Assembly (NCBI GenBank): GCA_902464595.1
Contig: CABQJX010000003.1
Span: forward strand, 9,502-73,501
Direction: 5' to 3'
From: an uncultured Lachnoclostridium sp.
Lineage (GTDB): Bacteria; Bacillota; Clostridia; Lachnospirales; Lachnospiraceae
DNA length: 64,000 bases
This document shows positions 35,667-44,367 of the stretch, one piece after another. Every line of letters starts with the position of its first letter. Position 1 is the first letter of the stretch. The notes under the pieces are model-generated. The model was not told the origin of the DNA and ran no database searches. It saw only the letters and a list, made by a program, of their open reading frames with translations. The position numbers were made by a program, and so were the translations under genes.

Positions 35667-36491
35667 ATGGCAAATAAGCGGATGTATATAATCAACGGGG
35701 GAATGATCCAGTGTGATCTGGCGAATATGGTATGTATGCCGGCATTGGGAAATGCAGAGGAGCATGAGGTAAAGAGTATTTGGGCGGATTCCCCTATTAC
35801 CTGTATGCTGATTGAAAATGAAGACGGATGGGTTTTGTTTGATACAGGCTGTCATCCGGATGCCATGACTCTCAGGTGGGACGAGGGAAATAAAATGAGA
35901 ACACCGGTAACGGTAAGGGAAAAGGAAGGTGTCCTGCCAGCATTAAAAATCCTGGGGCTGACCCCTGACGATGTATCATGTGTTGTTTTATCCCATCTTC
36001 ACGAGGATCACGCTGGATGTATTGAGTATTTTCCAAAGGCAGATATTTATGTGAGTGACCGGGAGCTGACCGGAGCGATGCGTCTGTATGCCCTTCATGG
36101 CGATATGGGGGGATATATAAAAAATGATATTAAAGTGTGGCTGGATCAGGAGCTGAACTGGAAGTTAGTACCGGATGAAGAAGATGAGTATGAGCTGATG
36201 GATGGAATCAAGATCCTTAATTTTGGCCCGGGCCATACCTTTGGAATGATGGGGCTTTTGGTAAGCTTAAAGGAAAGCGGGAATTTCCTTCTGGTGTCAG
36301 ACTGTGTGAATACTTCTTTGAATTATGGACCTCCGATCCGTTTTCCCGGACTGGCATATGATACCATCGGATATAAAAAAACGGTTGAGAAGATACAGAG
36401 GATTCAAAAAAAATACCAGGCTCAAGTGTTGTTCGGACATGATATTGGCCAGTTTCGAGGCCTGCGGTTTGTGCCGGAGTACTATATGTGA
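35667..36491 (+). CDS. Metallo-beta-lactamase fold hydrolase, N-acyl homoserine lactonase-like
   Basis: Hydrolase of 274 residues with the zinc motif HLHEDH (110-115) and FDTGCHP, FGPGHTFGM and LFGHD as the remaining metal ligands. The layout resembles AttM/AiiA-type lactonases. It sits between the binding protein and ATPase of a sugar transporter, so a sugar lactone or related ester brought in by the system is a more natural substrate than a quorum signal (inference). It starts after GCGGGGAACAGG and ends overlapping the extended start of the ATPase gene. Confidence 0.8.
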   Translation: MANKRMYIINGGMIQCDLANMVCMPALGNAEEHEVKSIWADSPITCMLIENEDGWVLFDTGCHPDAMTLRWDEGNKMRTPVTVREKEGVLPALKILGLTPDDVSCVVLSHLHEDHAGCIEYFPKADIYVSDRELTGAMRLYALHGDMGGYIKNDIKVWLDQELNWKLVPDEEDEYELMDGIKILNFGPGHTFGMMGLLVSLKESGNFLLVSDCVNTSLNYGPPIRFPGLAYDTIGYKKTVEKIQRIQKKYQAQVLFGHDIGQFRGLRFVPEYYM

Positions 36492-36505
36492 TAGGAGATA
36501 GGGCG

Positions 36506-37996
36506 ATGAATGAAGTGATACTGGAAATGAAAAACATATGCAAGTCGTTTGGAAAAGTCCATGTGTTAAAAGGAATTGATCTTACTCTGCATCAGGGAGA
36601 AGTGCTGGGGCTGATCGGCGAAAATGGTGCGGGAAAATCTACATTGATCAAGATACTTTGTGGGATCTACCGCGCTACCTCGGGGGAGATTTTCCTGAAC
36701 CAAAAGCAGGTAGATATTGCAAATGCCAAGATAGCCCAGGATTTGGGGATCAGCACAATCTATCAGGAGCTGAGCGTAATACCAGATCTGAATGCAGTAC
36801 AGAATATTTTTCTTAACCGGGAACTTGCTGCGAATCGTTCTCTTGTTTCCAAACTAAACTATCGGGAGATGAAGAAGCAGGCAGAGGAAATTTTGTTTCA
36901 AAAGCTGGAGATACAGATGGACTCTGAGATCCCTCTGAGATATGTTCCTTTGGCCCAAAAGCAGATGGTGGAAATTGCAAGAACCGTTTATTCCAATGCG
37001 AAAATTATTATTATGGATGAGCCAACCGCCTCCCTGCAGGCAGCGGAGCGTGATAAACTCTTCCAGGTGATCCGCAGTCTGAAGGAAAATGGACATTCCA
37101 TTATTTTTATATCTCATCACTTGGATGAACTGTTAGAGATATGCGATACCATATCCATTCTCAGGGATGGGATCAAGGTGGAGGAAGGAAAGGTAGAAGA
37201 TTTCTCGGTTGAACGGATTATCCGGGCTATGGTTGGGCGGGAAGTTCAAAATAAGTATCCCAAATATCAGACAGAAATAGGGGATACCCTGATGACTGTG
37301 GAAGGGCTCTCTGATGGAAGGACGTTTCACGATGTTTCCTTTGAACTGCGCCAGGGGGAGATTTTAGGAATTGTTGGCGTAGAGGGATGTGGAAAGAATG
37401 AGGTGATCCGCGCCATTTTCGGAGAAAGGAAAATAAAAAGCGGATGTATCAAATTAAGCAAGGGAATATATAAAAATCATATCAAAGAAGCTATGGGAGC
37501 AGGGATTGCTTTTCTTCCAGCTGAGAGAAAGGTAGAAGGCCTGTTTCTCAAGCAGGATCTGGCATGGAATACTTCCATTGCATCGCTTCCTAAAATTTGC
37601 CGTTTCCGTACTATTATGAGAAAGGAAGAAAAGAAAATAACGGATCAGTATATTGAAAAGCTGAATGTGCGCTGTAATGGAAATGGGCAGAAAATATCAG
37701 CCCTAAGCGGAGGAAACCAGCAAAAAGTCATGCTGTCCCGCTGGCTGATGACCGATGCAAAGGTTCTTTTGCTGGAGGAACCTACCAGAGGGATTGACGT
37801 CAATGCAAAAACGGAGGTTTATGAAACCATAGGAAAATGTGTAAAAGCAAAGAAGGGTGTGATCGTTGTATCCTCAGAGGAAGATGAGGTTATGGGAATC
37901 TGCGATCGGATTTTAGTTATGAAGAATGGTCAGATTTCAGCTGAATTGGATGCCGCAAATACATCGGCGAAGGAAATCAAACAGTACGCGGTATAA
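36506..37996 (+). CDS. Sugar ABC transporter ATP-binding protein, RbsA/MglA type
   Basis: Two ATPase domains in one protein of 496 residues. The first has Walker A GENGAGKST and Walker B IIIMDEPTASL. The second has a changed Walker A (GVEGCGKNE) as is normal in this family, LSGGNQQKVMLSR signature and LLLEEPTRGID. It powers the permease downstream. ATG 36506 follows ATAGGAGATAGGG and is preferred over an in-frame start at 36488. Confidence 0.93.
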   Translation: MNEVILEMKNICKSFGKVHVLKGIDLTLHQGEVLGLIGENGAGKSTLIKILCGIYRATSGEIFLNQKQVDIANAKIAQDLGISTIYQELSVIPDLNAVQNIFLNRELAANRSLVSKLNYREMKKQAEEILFQKLEIQMDSEIPLRYVPLAQKQMVEIARTVYSNAKIIIMDEPTASLQAAERDKLFQVIRSLKENGHSIIFISHHLDELLEICDTISILRDGIKVEEGKVEDFSVERIIRAMVGREVQNKYPKYQTEIGDTLMTVEGLSDGRTFHDVSFELRQGEILGIVGVEGCGKNEVIRAIFGERKIKSGCIKLSKGIYKNHIKEAMGAGIAFLPAERKVEGLFLKQDLAWNTSIASLPKICRFRTIMRKEEKKITDQYIEKLNVRCNGNGQKISALSGGNQQKVMLSRWLMTDAKVLLLEEPTRGIDVNAKTEVYETIGKCVKAKKGVIVVSSEEDEVMGICDRILVMKNGQISAELDAANTSAKEIKQYAV

Positions 37997-38035
37997 AAGT
38001 AGAAACTCAAGAGAAGCTCAGGAGGAAAATAAGAT

Positions 38036-38998
38036 ATGAAAGACAATAAATTTTTAAAACAGATCACCAGTGTGGAGGGAATTGGGATTATATTGGTATA
38101 TCTGGTGGTATTTGTTTCCCTAAGCATTGCATGCCCCAATTTCCTTAAATTTTCTAATATCATGGTAGGGATCAGGCAGGCTGTCTACACAGCGATCGTG
38201 GGTTTTGCCATGACATTTGTGATTTCCATGGGAGGAATCGACCTATCCGTGGGCTCCACTGTGGGTATTACAGGAATGGTTCTGGCAGCAATGATTCTCG
38301 GGGGCCATAATATTTATCTTTCCATTCTTGTAGTGATCGGTCTTGGAGCACTGATTGGTTTTATTAATGGTGTGTTAGTGACAAAGCTGAAAATGGCCTA
38401 TTTTATTGCAACATTAGGAACTATGAGCGCCTTAAGAGGATTGATCTATGTGTATACGGAAGGTATTCCTCTTTATGGGCTTAAATTCCCGGAGATCAAG
38501 TTTTTTGGGCAAGGATATATTGGCCCGATTCCTGTACCGATCATTATTACATTGCTCTTATTGGCTGTCAGCTGTTACTTATTTTATAAGACAAAATTTG
38601 GGCGTTATACAGTATCCATCGGAAGCAACGAAGAAGCAGCGAAATTGGTGGGAATTAATATTGACAGAATTAAGATCCTGGTATATATACTCAGTGGTGT
38701 GTTTTGCGCCATTGCAGGTGTGATTTTAGCCTCCCGGAGTGAGGCTGCAATTCCTACAGCTGGAAATGCATATGAGATGGATGCGATTGCGGCGACGGTT
38801 ATTGGGGGAACCAGCATGTCTGGCGGAAAGGGAAATATGCTGGGAACCGCGCTGGGGGCGATCCTTATGGCAACTATTAAAAACGGCCTCAGCCTTCTCA
38901 ACGTTAACACGTTTTGGCATCAGGTAGTCATTGGACTGTTTATCCTATTTGCGGTTGCTTTGGATGGATTTGCTGCCAAGAAGGCAGAAAAGGAGTAA
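38036..38998 (+). CDS. Sugar ABC transporter permease, RbsC type
   Basis: Membrane protein of 320 residues with 8-10 hydrophobic segments and the GGIDLSVGSTVGITGM block typical of RbsC/XylH/MglC permeases; ATVIGGTSMSGGKG is the loop that meets the ATPase. CAGGAGGAAAA is before the ATG. It is followed without gap by the response regulator gene. Confidence 0.93.
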   Translation: MKDNKFLKQITSVEGIGIILVYLVVFVSLSIACPNFLKFSNIMVGIRQAVYTAIVGFAMTFVISMGGIDLSVGSTVGITGMVLAAMILGGHNIYLSILVVIGLGALIGFINGVLVTKLKMAYFIATLGTMSALRGLIYVYTEGIPLYGLKFPEIKFFGQGYIGPIPVPIIITLLLLAVSCYLFYKTKFGRYTVSIGSNEEAAKLVGINIDRIKILVYILSGVFCAIAGVILASRSEAAIPTAGNAYEMDAIAATVIGGTSMSGGKGNMLGTALGAILMATIKNGLSLLNVNTFWHQVVIGLFILFAVALDGFAAKKAEKE

Positions 38999-40609
38999 TT
39001 GGATTTGATAAGGATTTTGATTGCGGATGATGAGATAAGCATCATTCAACTGATAAAGAGATTGATCAATCCAGAGCTTGAATATGAAATTGTGGGGGAG
39101 ACAACGGATGGTATGAGCGCTTTGGCTCTCATCGGAGAAGTATGTCCGGATATTGTTATAACGGACATACGGATGCCAGGGTTAAGCGGGATCGAATTAC
39201 TGTCAAAGGCCAGGGAAAAAGGGATTGGGGCGGAGTTTATCATTGTCAGCGGGTATCAGGATTTCCAGTATGCACAGAGCGCGATCCAGTATGGGGCAGC
39301 CGCTTATCTGTTAAAACCCATTAAAGCAGATGAATTGAACGAGAGCCTTAGACAGGCGGAAAAAAAGCAGGGAGAAAATCAGAAACTGAAAAACAGGATT
39401 GCAGATATGGAATATACGATAGCTAAAAATCGTTCCATGAGACGGAAACAGCTTTTAGCTTTGTGGTCAGATAGACAGCAGTATCCCGATAAGCTTGACC
39501 TGCAAAAACAAAAGGAAGAAATTCTGTCTGTCTACCAATTTCCAGAAAACAGCTGTTTAGGGCTGCTGATCCTGAAAATAGATATGGAAGAACCTGCCGA
39601 CAAGAAATTTATAGAGGAAAATCTGGAAGTTTTAAGTGAGAAATACTGCCGGTGTATTGAGGAAAACTGTTGGGATCTGGAAACCTTTTGCAGGGATTCC
39701 CGCTGTTATCTATTGTTTTGTTTGGAAAAAAAGCGGTACAGTGCTTTGATAAAAGAGCTGGATGGGCTGACAAGAGACAGGCCCTCCCAATATCATATGT
39801 ATCAAGTGACGGCAGCTATGGGAGCGGCAGTTGAGACAGCAGATGAGATTTCTTATATGTTCCTGAGTGCAGAATATGCCCTTATGCAAAGACTTTCCAT
39901 TGGAACAGGGAAATTGATCCGCTATCATAAAACAGAAAATTTATCAAAAGAAACAGGACTTTCAGCGGAAGAAAAACAAAAAATAGACCGAGTATTGTAT
40001 GAGAGAAAACCCTCTAAATTGGAAGAAGTATTTCAAAGACTTTACAGGGAAGCTTTGGGGAAATATCGTCAAGATCCATTTTTGATCAGACAATTTTTGG
40101 AAGCAGCTATGGATTATGGAAGCAGCTGTCTGAAGAACTATATGGGAGATAAGGGGGCGGTATCAGAAGATTTAGAAGATATTGTATATAAAATGGATAC
40201 ATGTTCCTCCAATGATGAGATGTTTGTGGTCTGCCAGGATTATATGGTTCATTTGGCAGAATGGGTACAAAAACGTCAGAAGGATGGAATCAGCCGGCCG
40301 ATCAAAAGCATGAAAGCATATATCCGGGAGCACTATGGGGAGAATATATCTTTGGAGGAAATTGTGGCATATGCAGAGCTCTCCTATGCCTATGGGAGCA
40401 GTATATTTAAAAAAGAAACGGGAATGACGATCACTGCATATCTTACGCACGTGCGTATGGAGGAAGCTCAGCGGCTGATACGGGAAACCAATCTGACGAT
40501 CAATGAAATTTCTGGAAAAGTGGGATATATGGACGCCAGATATTTCAGCAAGCTGTTTATAAAAACAGTGGGTGTTAAACCGGTGGATTACAGAAAGTTT
40601 TACAGTTGA
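38999..40609 (+). CDS. YesN-type response regulator (receiver plus AraC HTH)
   Basis: Protein of about 536 residues. Receiver domain at the N-terminus: LIADDE, then phospho-acceptor Asp in VITDIRMPG, and LLKPIKADEL. A middle region of about 280 residues is not recognised, and an AraC-type helix-turn-helix fills the C-terminus (ISLEEIVAYAELSYAYGSSI, GYMDARYFSKLF). Such regulators control adjacent sugar transporters in response to a YesM kinase. The start is TTG, either 38999 or 39005; AAAAGGAG upstream fits 39005 slightly better by spacing. Confidence 0.9.
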   Translation: MDLIRILIADDEISIIQLIKRLINPELEYEIVGETTDGMSALALIGEVCPDIVITDIRMPGLSGIELLSKAREKGIGAEFIIVSGYQDFQYAQSAIQYGAAAYLLKPIKADELNESLRQAEKKQGENQKLKNRIADMEYTIAKNRSMRRKQLLALWSDRQQYPDKLDLQKQKEEILSVYQFPENSCLGLLILKIDMEEPADKKFIEENLEVLSEKYCRCIEENCWDLETFCRDSRCYLLFCLEKKRYSALIKELDGLTRDRPSQYHMYQVTAAMGAAVETADEISYMFLSAEYALMQRLSIGTGKLIRYHKTENLSKETGLSAEEKQKIDRVLYERKPSKLEEVFQRLYREALGKYRQDPFLIRQFLEAAMDYGSSCLKNYMGDKGAVSEDLEDIVYKMDTCSSNDEMFVVCQDYMVHLAEWVQKRQKDGISRPIKSMKAYIREHYGENISLEEIVAYAELSYAYGSSIFKKETGMTITAYLTHVRMEEAQRLIRETNLTINEISGKVGYMDARYFSKLFIKTVGVKPVDYRKFYS

Positions 40610-40610
40610 T

Positions 40611-41570
40611 ATGGATGATAAATTACGAAATGAAAAAGATTATATCAATCGGAGGACGATTTTGGCCCTGAGCGGGAACCTCATTCTTACACTGTGCTTT
40701 TTCGCTGTGTGGATGTTTGCGGGGAGGGAAAAGAGCGGAACAACGCTGCTGCTTGGGGTGATTTTGTATGCAGTGGGGGAGGTCTTGTTCCTTGTGTGGT
40801 ATCTCCATTTTCTCCGTCAGCCTATCAATCATCTGCTGAATACAGTAAAAAAGGCGACAGAGGATGAATACAAAGCCCAGAACCTGCGATCGCAGGCAGA
40901 GGTTTTTGCCCTTCAAAGTCAGATTAATCCCCATTTTCTTTATAATACGTTGGATACGATCCGAAGCTATGCTCTTTCCTGTAACGCAGAGGATATTGCG
41001 GCTATGACGGAGTCTTTATCCACCTTATTCCGCTACAGCATTTCCAGGCCAGGAGAATTGACCACACTGGAGGAGGAATTAAACAATGTAAGAAATTATC
41101 TGCTGATCCAGCAATACCGCTTTCCTGATAAGGTAGAATACAAGGAGGAGATCCAGGATCATCATATATTGAATTATAAAATGCCGGTTTTGACGATACA
41201 GCCTATTGTTGAAAATGCTATCCATCATGGGTTGGAAATGAAGCTGGAAAAGGGTTGGATCAAAGTAAGGGTATTTTCTACGGATCATAATGTAACTATA
41301 TACATCAGCGATAATGGGATTGGAATGAGGGAGGATGCATTGGCAAGACTTCGTCAAAAGCTGAAGCAGGGAGGCGAAATATCGTATAGAGAAAAGAACA
41401 AGGAAAAGAGAGAGACGGGGATCGCACTTTTGAATGTAGATAAGCGGCTGAAATTCTATTATGGAAATCAATATGGTTTACAGGTGCGAAGTACCTTTGG
41501 TGTGGGAACTATGGTAGAGATCCGTTTGCCGGTTAGCCAAAAATTTTTATGTGGGGAAGAAATAAAATGA
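40611..41570 (+). CDS. YesM/LytS-type sensor histidine kinase
   Basis: Protein of 319 residues with two membrane spans at the N-terminus and almost no extracellular loop, then the His-kinase box ALQSQINPHFLYNTLDTI and ATPase domain IQPIVENAIHHG and SDNGIGM. The missing extracellular sensor means that the signal may come from a partner such as the transporter or the degenerate ATPase encoded next. ATG 40611 is chosen over a start at 40572 inside the regulator gene. The stop overlaps the next gene start (ATGA). Confidence 0.9.
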   Translation: MDDKLRNEKDYINRRTILALSGNLILTLCFFAVWMFAGREKSGTTLLLGVILYAVGEVLFLVWYLHFLRQPINHLLNTVKKATEDEYKAQNLRSQAEVFALQSQINPHFLYNTLDTIRSYALSCNAEDIAAMTESLSTLFRYSISRPGELTTLEEELNNVRNYLLIQQYRFPDKVEYKEEIQDHHILNYKMPVLTIQPIVENAIHHGLEMKLEKGWIKVRVFSTDHNVTIYISDNGIGMREDALARLRQKLKQGGEISYREKNKEKRETGIALLNVDKRLKFYYGNQYGLQVRSTFGVGTMVEIRLPVSQKFLCGEEIK

Positions 41571-43012
41571 GAAAAGAAATTCTCCGGATGGAACAGGTAG
41601 TAAAAAAGATAAATGGAGCAGAGGCTTTGAAAGAGCTTTGCCTGACTATATACGGGGGAGAAATTCTTGGCCTTACCGGGCTTAGCGGTTCAGGAAAATC
41701 AGTGATCGCGGAAATTCTGTCTGGCCGGAGTACCTTTGATCGCGGAAGGGTACTGCTGGAACATTCTGCAGCGGAGCCAGGCATGATGATACAGGCGTAC
41801 CGAGAAGGTATTTATAGTGTTACAGCCAATCCCGCTCTTTTTACCTGCCTGACCATAAAGGAAAACATCTGCCTGACAGAGAAAGCGTTTTCTTCTTCTC
41901 TTTATTTTCCTACCAAACAACAGCTGGAAGCCGTAAAGGAGGCAGCCCGCTCTCTCAATGTGACCATGGATCTGGACAAGGACGTATCAAAATTAAGTGC
42001 ATATGAAGCCCATTTGACAGCTATTTTAAGAGCATATTATCTTCATTCCAAGCTGATTATTCTCGACAATATAACCGATCGCTATACGGAGGAGGAATTT
42101 TCCGATTTTGAAAGACTGCTGTGGAGGCTGAAAGAAAGAGGAACCAGCATTCTTTGGATTGAATCTATGGCAGAGCGGATGATGCCCATTGCAGACCGAA
42201 TGGTGATCCTTCGCAATGGAAGGGAAGAAGGGATTTTATTCAAAGGCGAATATTCAACCGATGAGATCGAACAGATCATGATAGGAGATTATGCTATTCC
42301 TCATATGCTGGAAAAAAGCATTCCCATGGAAAAGGGGGAAAAACTTTTGGCAGCGGAAGATCTCTCTTATGGAAAAATAGAGGGATTCTCTTTTTATTTG
42401 AGAAAAGGAGAGGTGATCGGATTCCTGGACGAAGAAAAGGTGTTTTGTGAGGAAATCTGGAATATTTTAGGCGGAACCAGGGAAACAGTGAAGGGAAAAC
42501 TCACGTTGCAGGGCAGCCAAGTTTCTTTGCAGGCAGGGAGAGAGAAAATGATACAGTCCGGTTTTGGATATGTGGATAATTATAAAAACAGTGTATTCTC
42601 AAAATTATCCCTAAGGGATAATTTGACAATCTCCAGTCTGCAGCGTTTGAAAAACCATGTGGGGATCAACCTGCGCCTGGAGCGGAAAGTGGCAGGGGAT
42701 TTGATGGAGAAACTGCAGATCCCATCAGGTGATTGGAAGAAACCGATCAAAGATACCAGCAACAGGGTACAATTGGCTGCTGCCCTATATAAATGGGTGC
42801 TGAATCGTTCAAAGGTAGTGATTTTAAATCATGTGCTCTCAGGAACGGATGTGATCATGCAGGATATTATCCGCCATTTTCTTAATGAATTGAAGGAAAA
42901 GGGAAATGGGGCGATCATACTTGCTTATAATGCCAGGGAGCTTTGTGAACTGTGTGACCGCGTTTATGTACTGGGGCATGGAAGAGTGACGGATATAAGG
43001 GAGAGGGGATAA
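41567..43012 (+). CDS. Degenerate RbsA-like double ABC ATPase, probably non-catalytic
   Basis: Protein of 481 residues with the overall layout of RbsA but eroded motifs. In domain 1, Walker A GLSGSGKS (38-45) is intact, but the signature is LSAYEAHL, Walker B reads LIILDNIT (Glu replaced by Asn) and the switch His is lost (ILWIESMAE). In domain 2, no Walker A is left (GFLDEEKVFCEE), and Walker B is VVILNHVL. It may bind ATP without hydrolysing it. Its coupling to the kinase gene suggests a regulatory role, for example linking transporter state to YesM (inference). Confidence 0.82.
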   Translation: MRKEILRMEQVVKKINGAEALKELCLTIYGGEILGLTGLSGSGKSVIAEILSGRSTFDRGRVLLEHSAAEPGMMIQAYREGIYSVTANPALFTCLTIKENICLTEKAFSSSLYFPTKQQLEAVKEAARSLNVTMDLDKDVSKLSAYEAHLTAILRAYYLHSKLIILDNITDRYTEEEFSDFERLLWRLKERGTSILWIESMAERMMPIADRMVILRNGREEGILFKGEYSTDEIEQIMIGDYAIPHMLEKSIPMEKGEKLLAAEDLSYGKIEGFSFYLRKGEVIGFLDEEKVFCEEIWNILGGTRETVKGKLTLQGSQVSLQAGREKMIQSGFGYVDNYKNSVFSKLSLRDNLTISSLQRLKNHVGINLRLERKVAGDLMEKLQIPSGDWKKPIKDTSNRVQLAAALYKWVLNRSKVVILNHVLSGTDVIMQDIIRHFLNELKEKGNGAIILAYNARELCELCDRVYVLGHGRVTDIRERG

Positions 43013-43095
43013 AAAACTGAGCAAAATTTAAGGATATATAGAAAATTTGAATTGAGAAAAATCTTTTGGTTTCATGCTTTATTTCCACCATTTCA

Positions 43096-43124
43096 TTGTG
43101 TGACTGTAAAAAAATGCGTATACT
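43096..43124 (+). promoter_or_regulatory. Sigma-A-like promoter of the recombinase gene
   Basis: TTGTGT (43096-43101), 17-base spacer, TATACT (43119-43124). It overlaps the ATG at 43114 of the longest possible recombinase version, which argues for a later start. Confidence 0.6.
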
Positions 43125-43173
43125 AAAGGCGCTGGAAAGATTCAACGCACTTGCTGGAAAGGAGATGGCAGAA

Positions 43174-44040
43174 TTGAAAAGTATGAGCCAGGAGGTAAGA
43201 GCTTATGTGGAGTATCTTTGTAATCAAGAAAAGAGTACAAATACAATACGCAAATACTTTCATGATGCAAAAACATTCATTGATTATTGTGACGGAAGGG
43301 AGCCGGACAAAGAGATCGTTCTTATGTATAAAAGATGTTTATTGGAAAAATATAAGATTAGCAGTGTAAACTCCATGTTGATGGCAGTAAATGGATTTCT
43401 TAGTTTTATGGGTCGGGATGATTTGAGAGTGCATAGCTGCAGGCGGCAAAGGCAGATTTTTCGATCGGAACAAAAAGAATTAAGCCGTAAAGATTATGAG
43501 ATATTGATATGGACAGCAAAAAAAACTGGAAAAAAACGCTTAGCTTGTGTTTTACAAACGATAGGAAGCACGGGTATCCGAATTGGAGAGTTAGAAAATA
43601 TTACAGTGGAGGCAGTAGAACAAGGATCTGCTGTTATTCGATCAAAGGGAAAGGAACGTGTAATTCCTCTTACTATTTCTCTTAGAAATTTACTTTCAGA
43701 GTATTGTGAAGAAGAAAAAATATGTTCTGGACCTGTTTTTCTGACCAGAAGTGGGCGTCCGGTAGATCGTCGCAATATATGGAAGGATATGAAGCGTTTG
43801 AGCAGGGAGGCCCATATATCAGAATCTAAAGTATTCCCCCATAATTTTCGTCATTTGTTTGCTACTGCTTTTTATGAAAAAGAGCATGATTTGGTACGTT
43901 TAGCTGACTATTTGGGACATAGCAGTGTGGAGACAACCCGGACTTACACTATGATCAGCAGTAGGGAAGCATGTATGCGGCAGCTGGAATTAGGAATGGT
44001 TTTGGATCCAAATAAAATGGAAAGGATAAAAAGGAAATAA
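43174..44040 (+). CDS. Tyrosine site-specific recombinase (probable invertase of the flagellar switch)
   Basis: Recombinase of 288 residues in the XerC/XerD/RecV class. An N-terminal SAM-like core-binding domain (about 1-90) is followed by the catalytic domain with all active residues: Arg126 (TGIRIGEL), Lys148, His213 and Arg216 (HNFRH), His239 (LGHS) and nucleophile Tyr248 (RTYTM). TTG 43174 is chosen because AAAGGAG ends 9 bases before it; ATG 43165 sits directly on that site and ATG 43114 is inside the promoter. The stop is 62 bases before the left inverted repeat, so it is the natural candidate to flip the adjacent segment. Confidence 0.9.
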   Translation: MKSMSQEVRAYVEYLCNQEKSTNTIRKYFHDAKTFIDYCDGREPDKEIVLMYKRCLLEKYKISSVNSMLMAVNGFLSFMGRDDLRVHSCRRQRQIFRSEQKELSRKDYEILIWTAKKTGKKRLACVLQTIGSTGIRIGELENITVEAVEQGSAVIRSKGKERVIPLTISLRNLLSEYCEEEKICSGPVFLTRSGRPVDRRNIWKDMKRLSREAHISESKVFPHNFRHLFATAFYEKEHDLVRLADYLGHSSVETTRTYTMISSREACMRQLELGMVLDPNKMERIKRK

Positions 44041-44091
44041 CTCTCAGCCAGTATCAAAATGTTTCTTCATAGTAAAAAGTAAATATTTCTG

Positions 44092-44145
44092 AAAGGAGAG
44101 AGTTTATGACATAATGTATATTATGTCATAAACTCTCTCTCCTTT
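44092..44145. repeat. 54-base palindrome around the left crossover site
   Basis: Left arm 44092-44115 (AAAGGAGAGAG then the repeat), centre GTAT, right arm 44120-44145 ending CTCTCTCTCCTTT; the arms match except for a 2-base insertion. As RNA it would be a very stable hairpin in both directions. Both arms also read as a ribosome-binding site followed by ATG ACA TAA, a two-codon open frame, when read outward from the AAAGGAG end. Confidence 0.85.
44103..44127 (+). repeat. Left inverted repeat of the switch
   Basis: Begins TTTATGACATAATGTATATT and ends ATGTC. It is the centre of a longer palindrome (44092-44145). Confidence 0.88.
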
Positions 44146-44163
44146 GTCAAGTTTTCTATAAAA

Positions 44164-44192
44164 ATAATATCAATTCTTGCATTAAATTTCAA
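44164..44192 (-). promoter_or_regulatory. Sigma-A-like promoter inside the invertible segment, directed away from the flagellar operon
   Basis: On the minus strand: TTGAAA (plus 44187-44192), 17-base spacer, TATTAT (plus 44164-44169). Predicted start near 44157, reading leftwards through the left repeat to the 3' end of the recombinase gene. After inversion it would start near 44286 and read into the AP2 and flagellar genes. On the plus strand the best candidate (TTGCGG 44240, TATTTT 44263) is much weaker. Confidence 0.75.
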
Positions 44193-44315
44193 GTACTTTT
44201 CCAGCATTAAAATTTTTTTCTATATTGCATATCAATTCCTTGCGGCCTTTTCCATAATTATGTATTTTCGTAGGTTATATTTAATAATACTTTCAAAAAG
44301 TATTTTAAAAAAAAC

Positions 44316-44340
44316 GACATAATATACATTATGCCATAAA
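44316..44340 (-). repeat. Right inverted repeat of the switch
   Basis: Begins GACATAATATACATTATGCC and ends ATAAA. On the minus strand it equals the left repeat except for one base (C at 44334 on the plus strand). Confidence 0.88.
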
Positions 44341-44367
44341 TGACCATAAGTGAGAGAGAAAAGTGAT

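Larger units (their letters stand above)
44103..44340. other. Probable invertible promoter element (flagellar phase switch)
   Basis: Two 25-bp inverted repeats, 44103-44127 and 44316-44340, 24 of 25 identical, flank 188 bp. Each has a near-palindromic structure around an asymmetric core (GTAT left, ATAC right), the usual build of a tyrosine recombinase crossover site, and the cores are in opposite orientation, so recombination would invert, not delete. The enclosed DNA is AT-rich, has no gene, and contains a promoter directed left. It lies between a recombinase gene and the AP2/flagellar genes. C. difficile has a comparable RecV-dependent switch upstream of its flagellar operon. Confidence 0.85.

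Noticed and set aside
35667..36491. Quorum-quenching role for the lactonase-like protein
   Set aside because: The fold alone does not show this; its place in a sugar transporter operon points to another substrate.
44286..44304. Hairpin AATACTTT/AAAGTATT in the invertible segment as a terminator
   Set aside because: It is followed by A, not T, on the plus strand, and on the minus strand the T-run comes before the stem.
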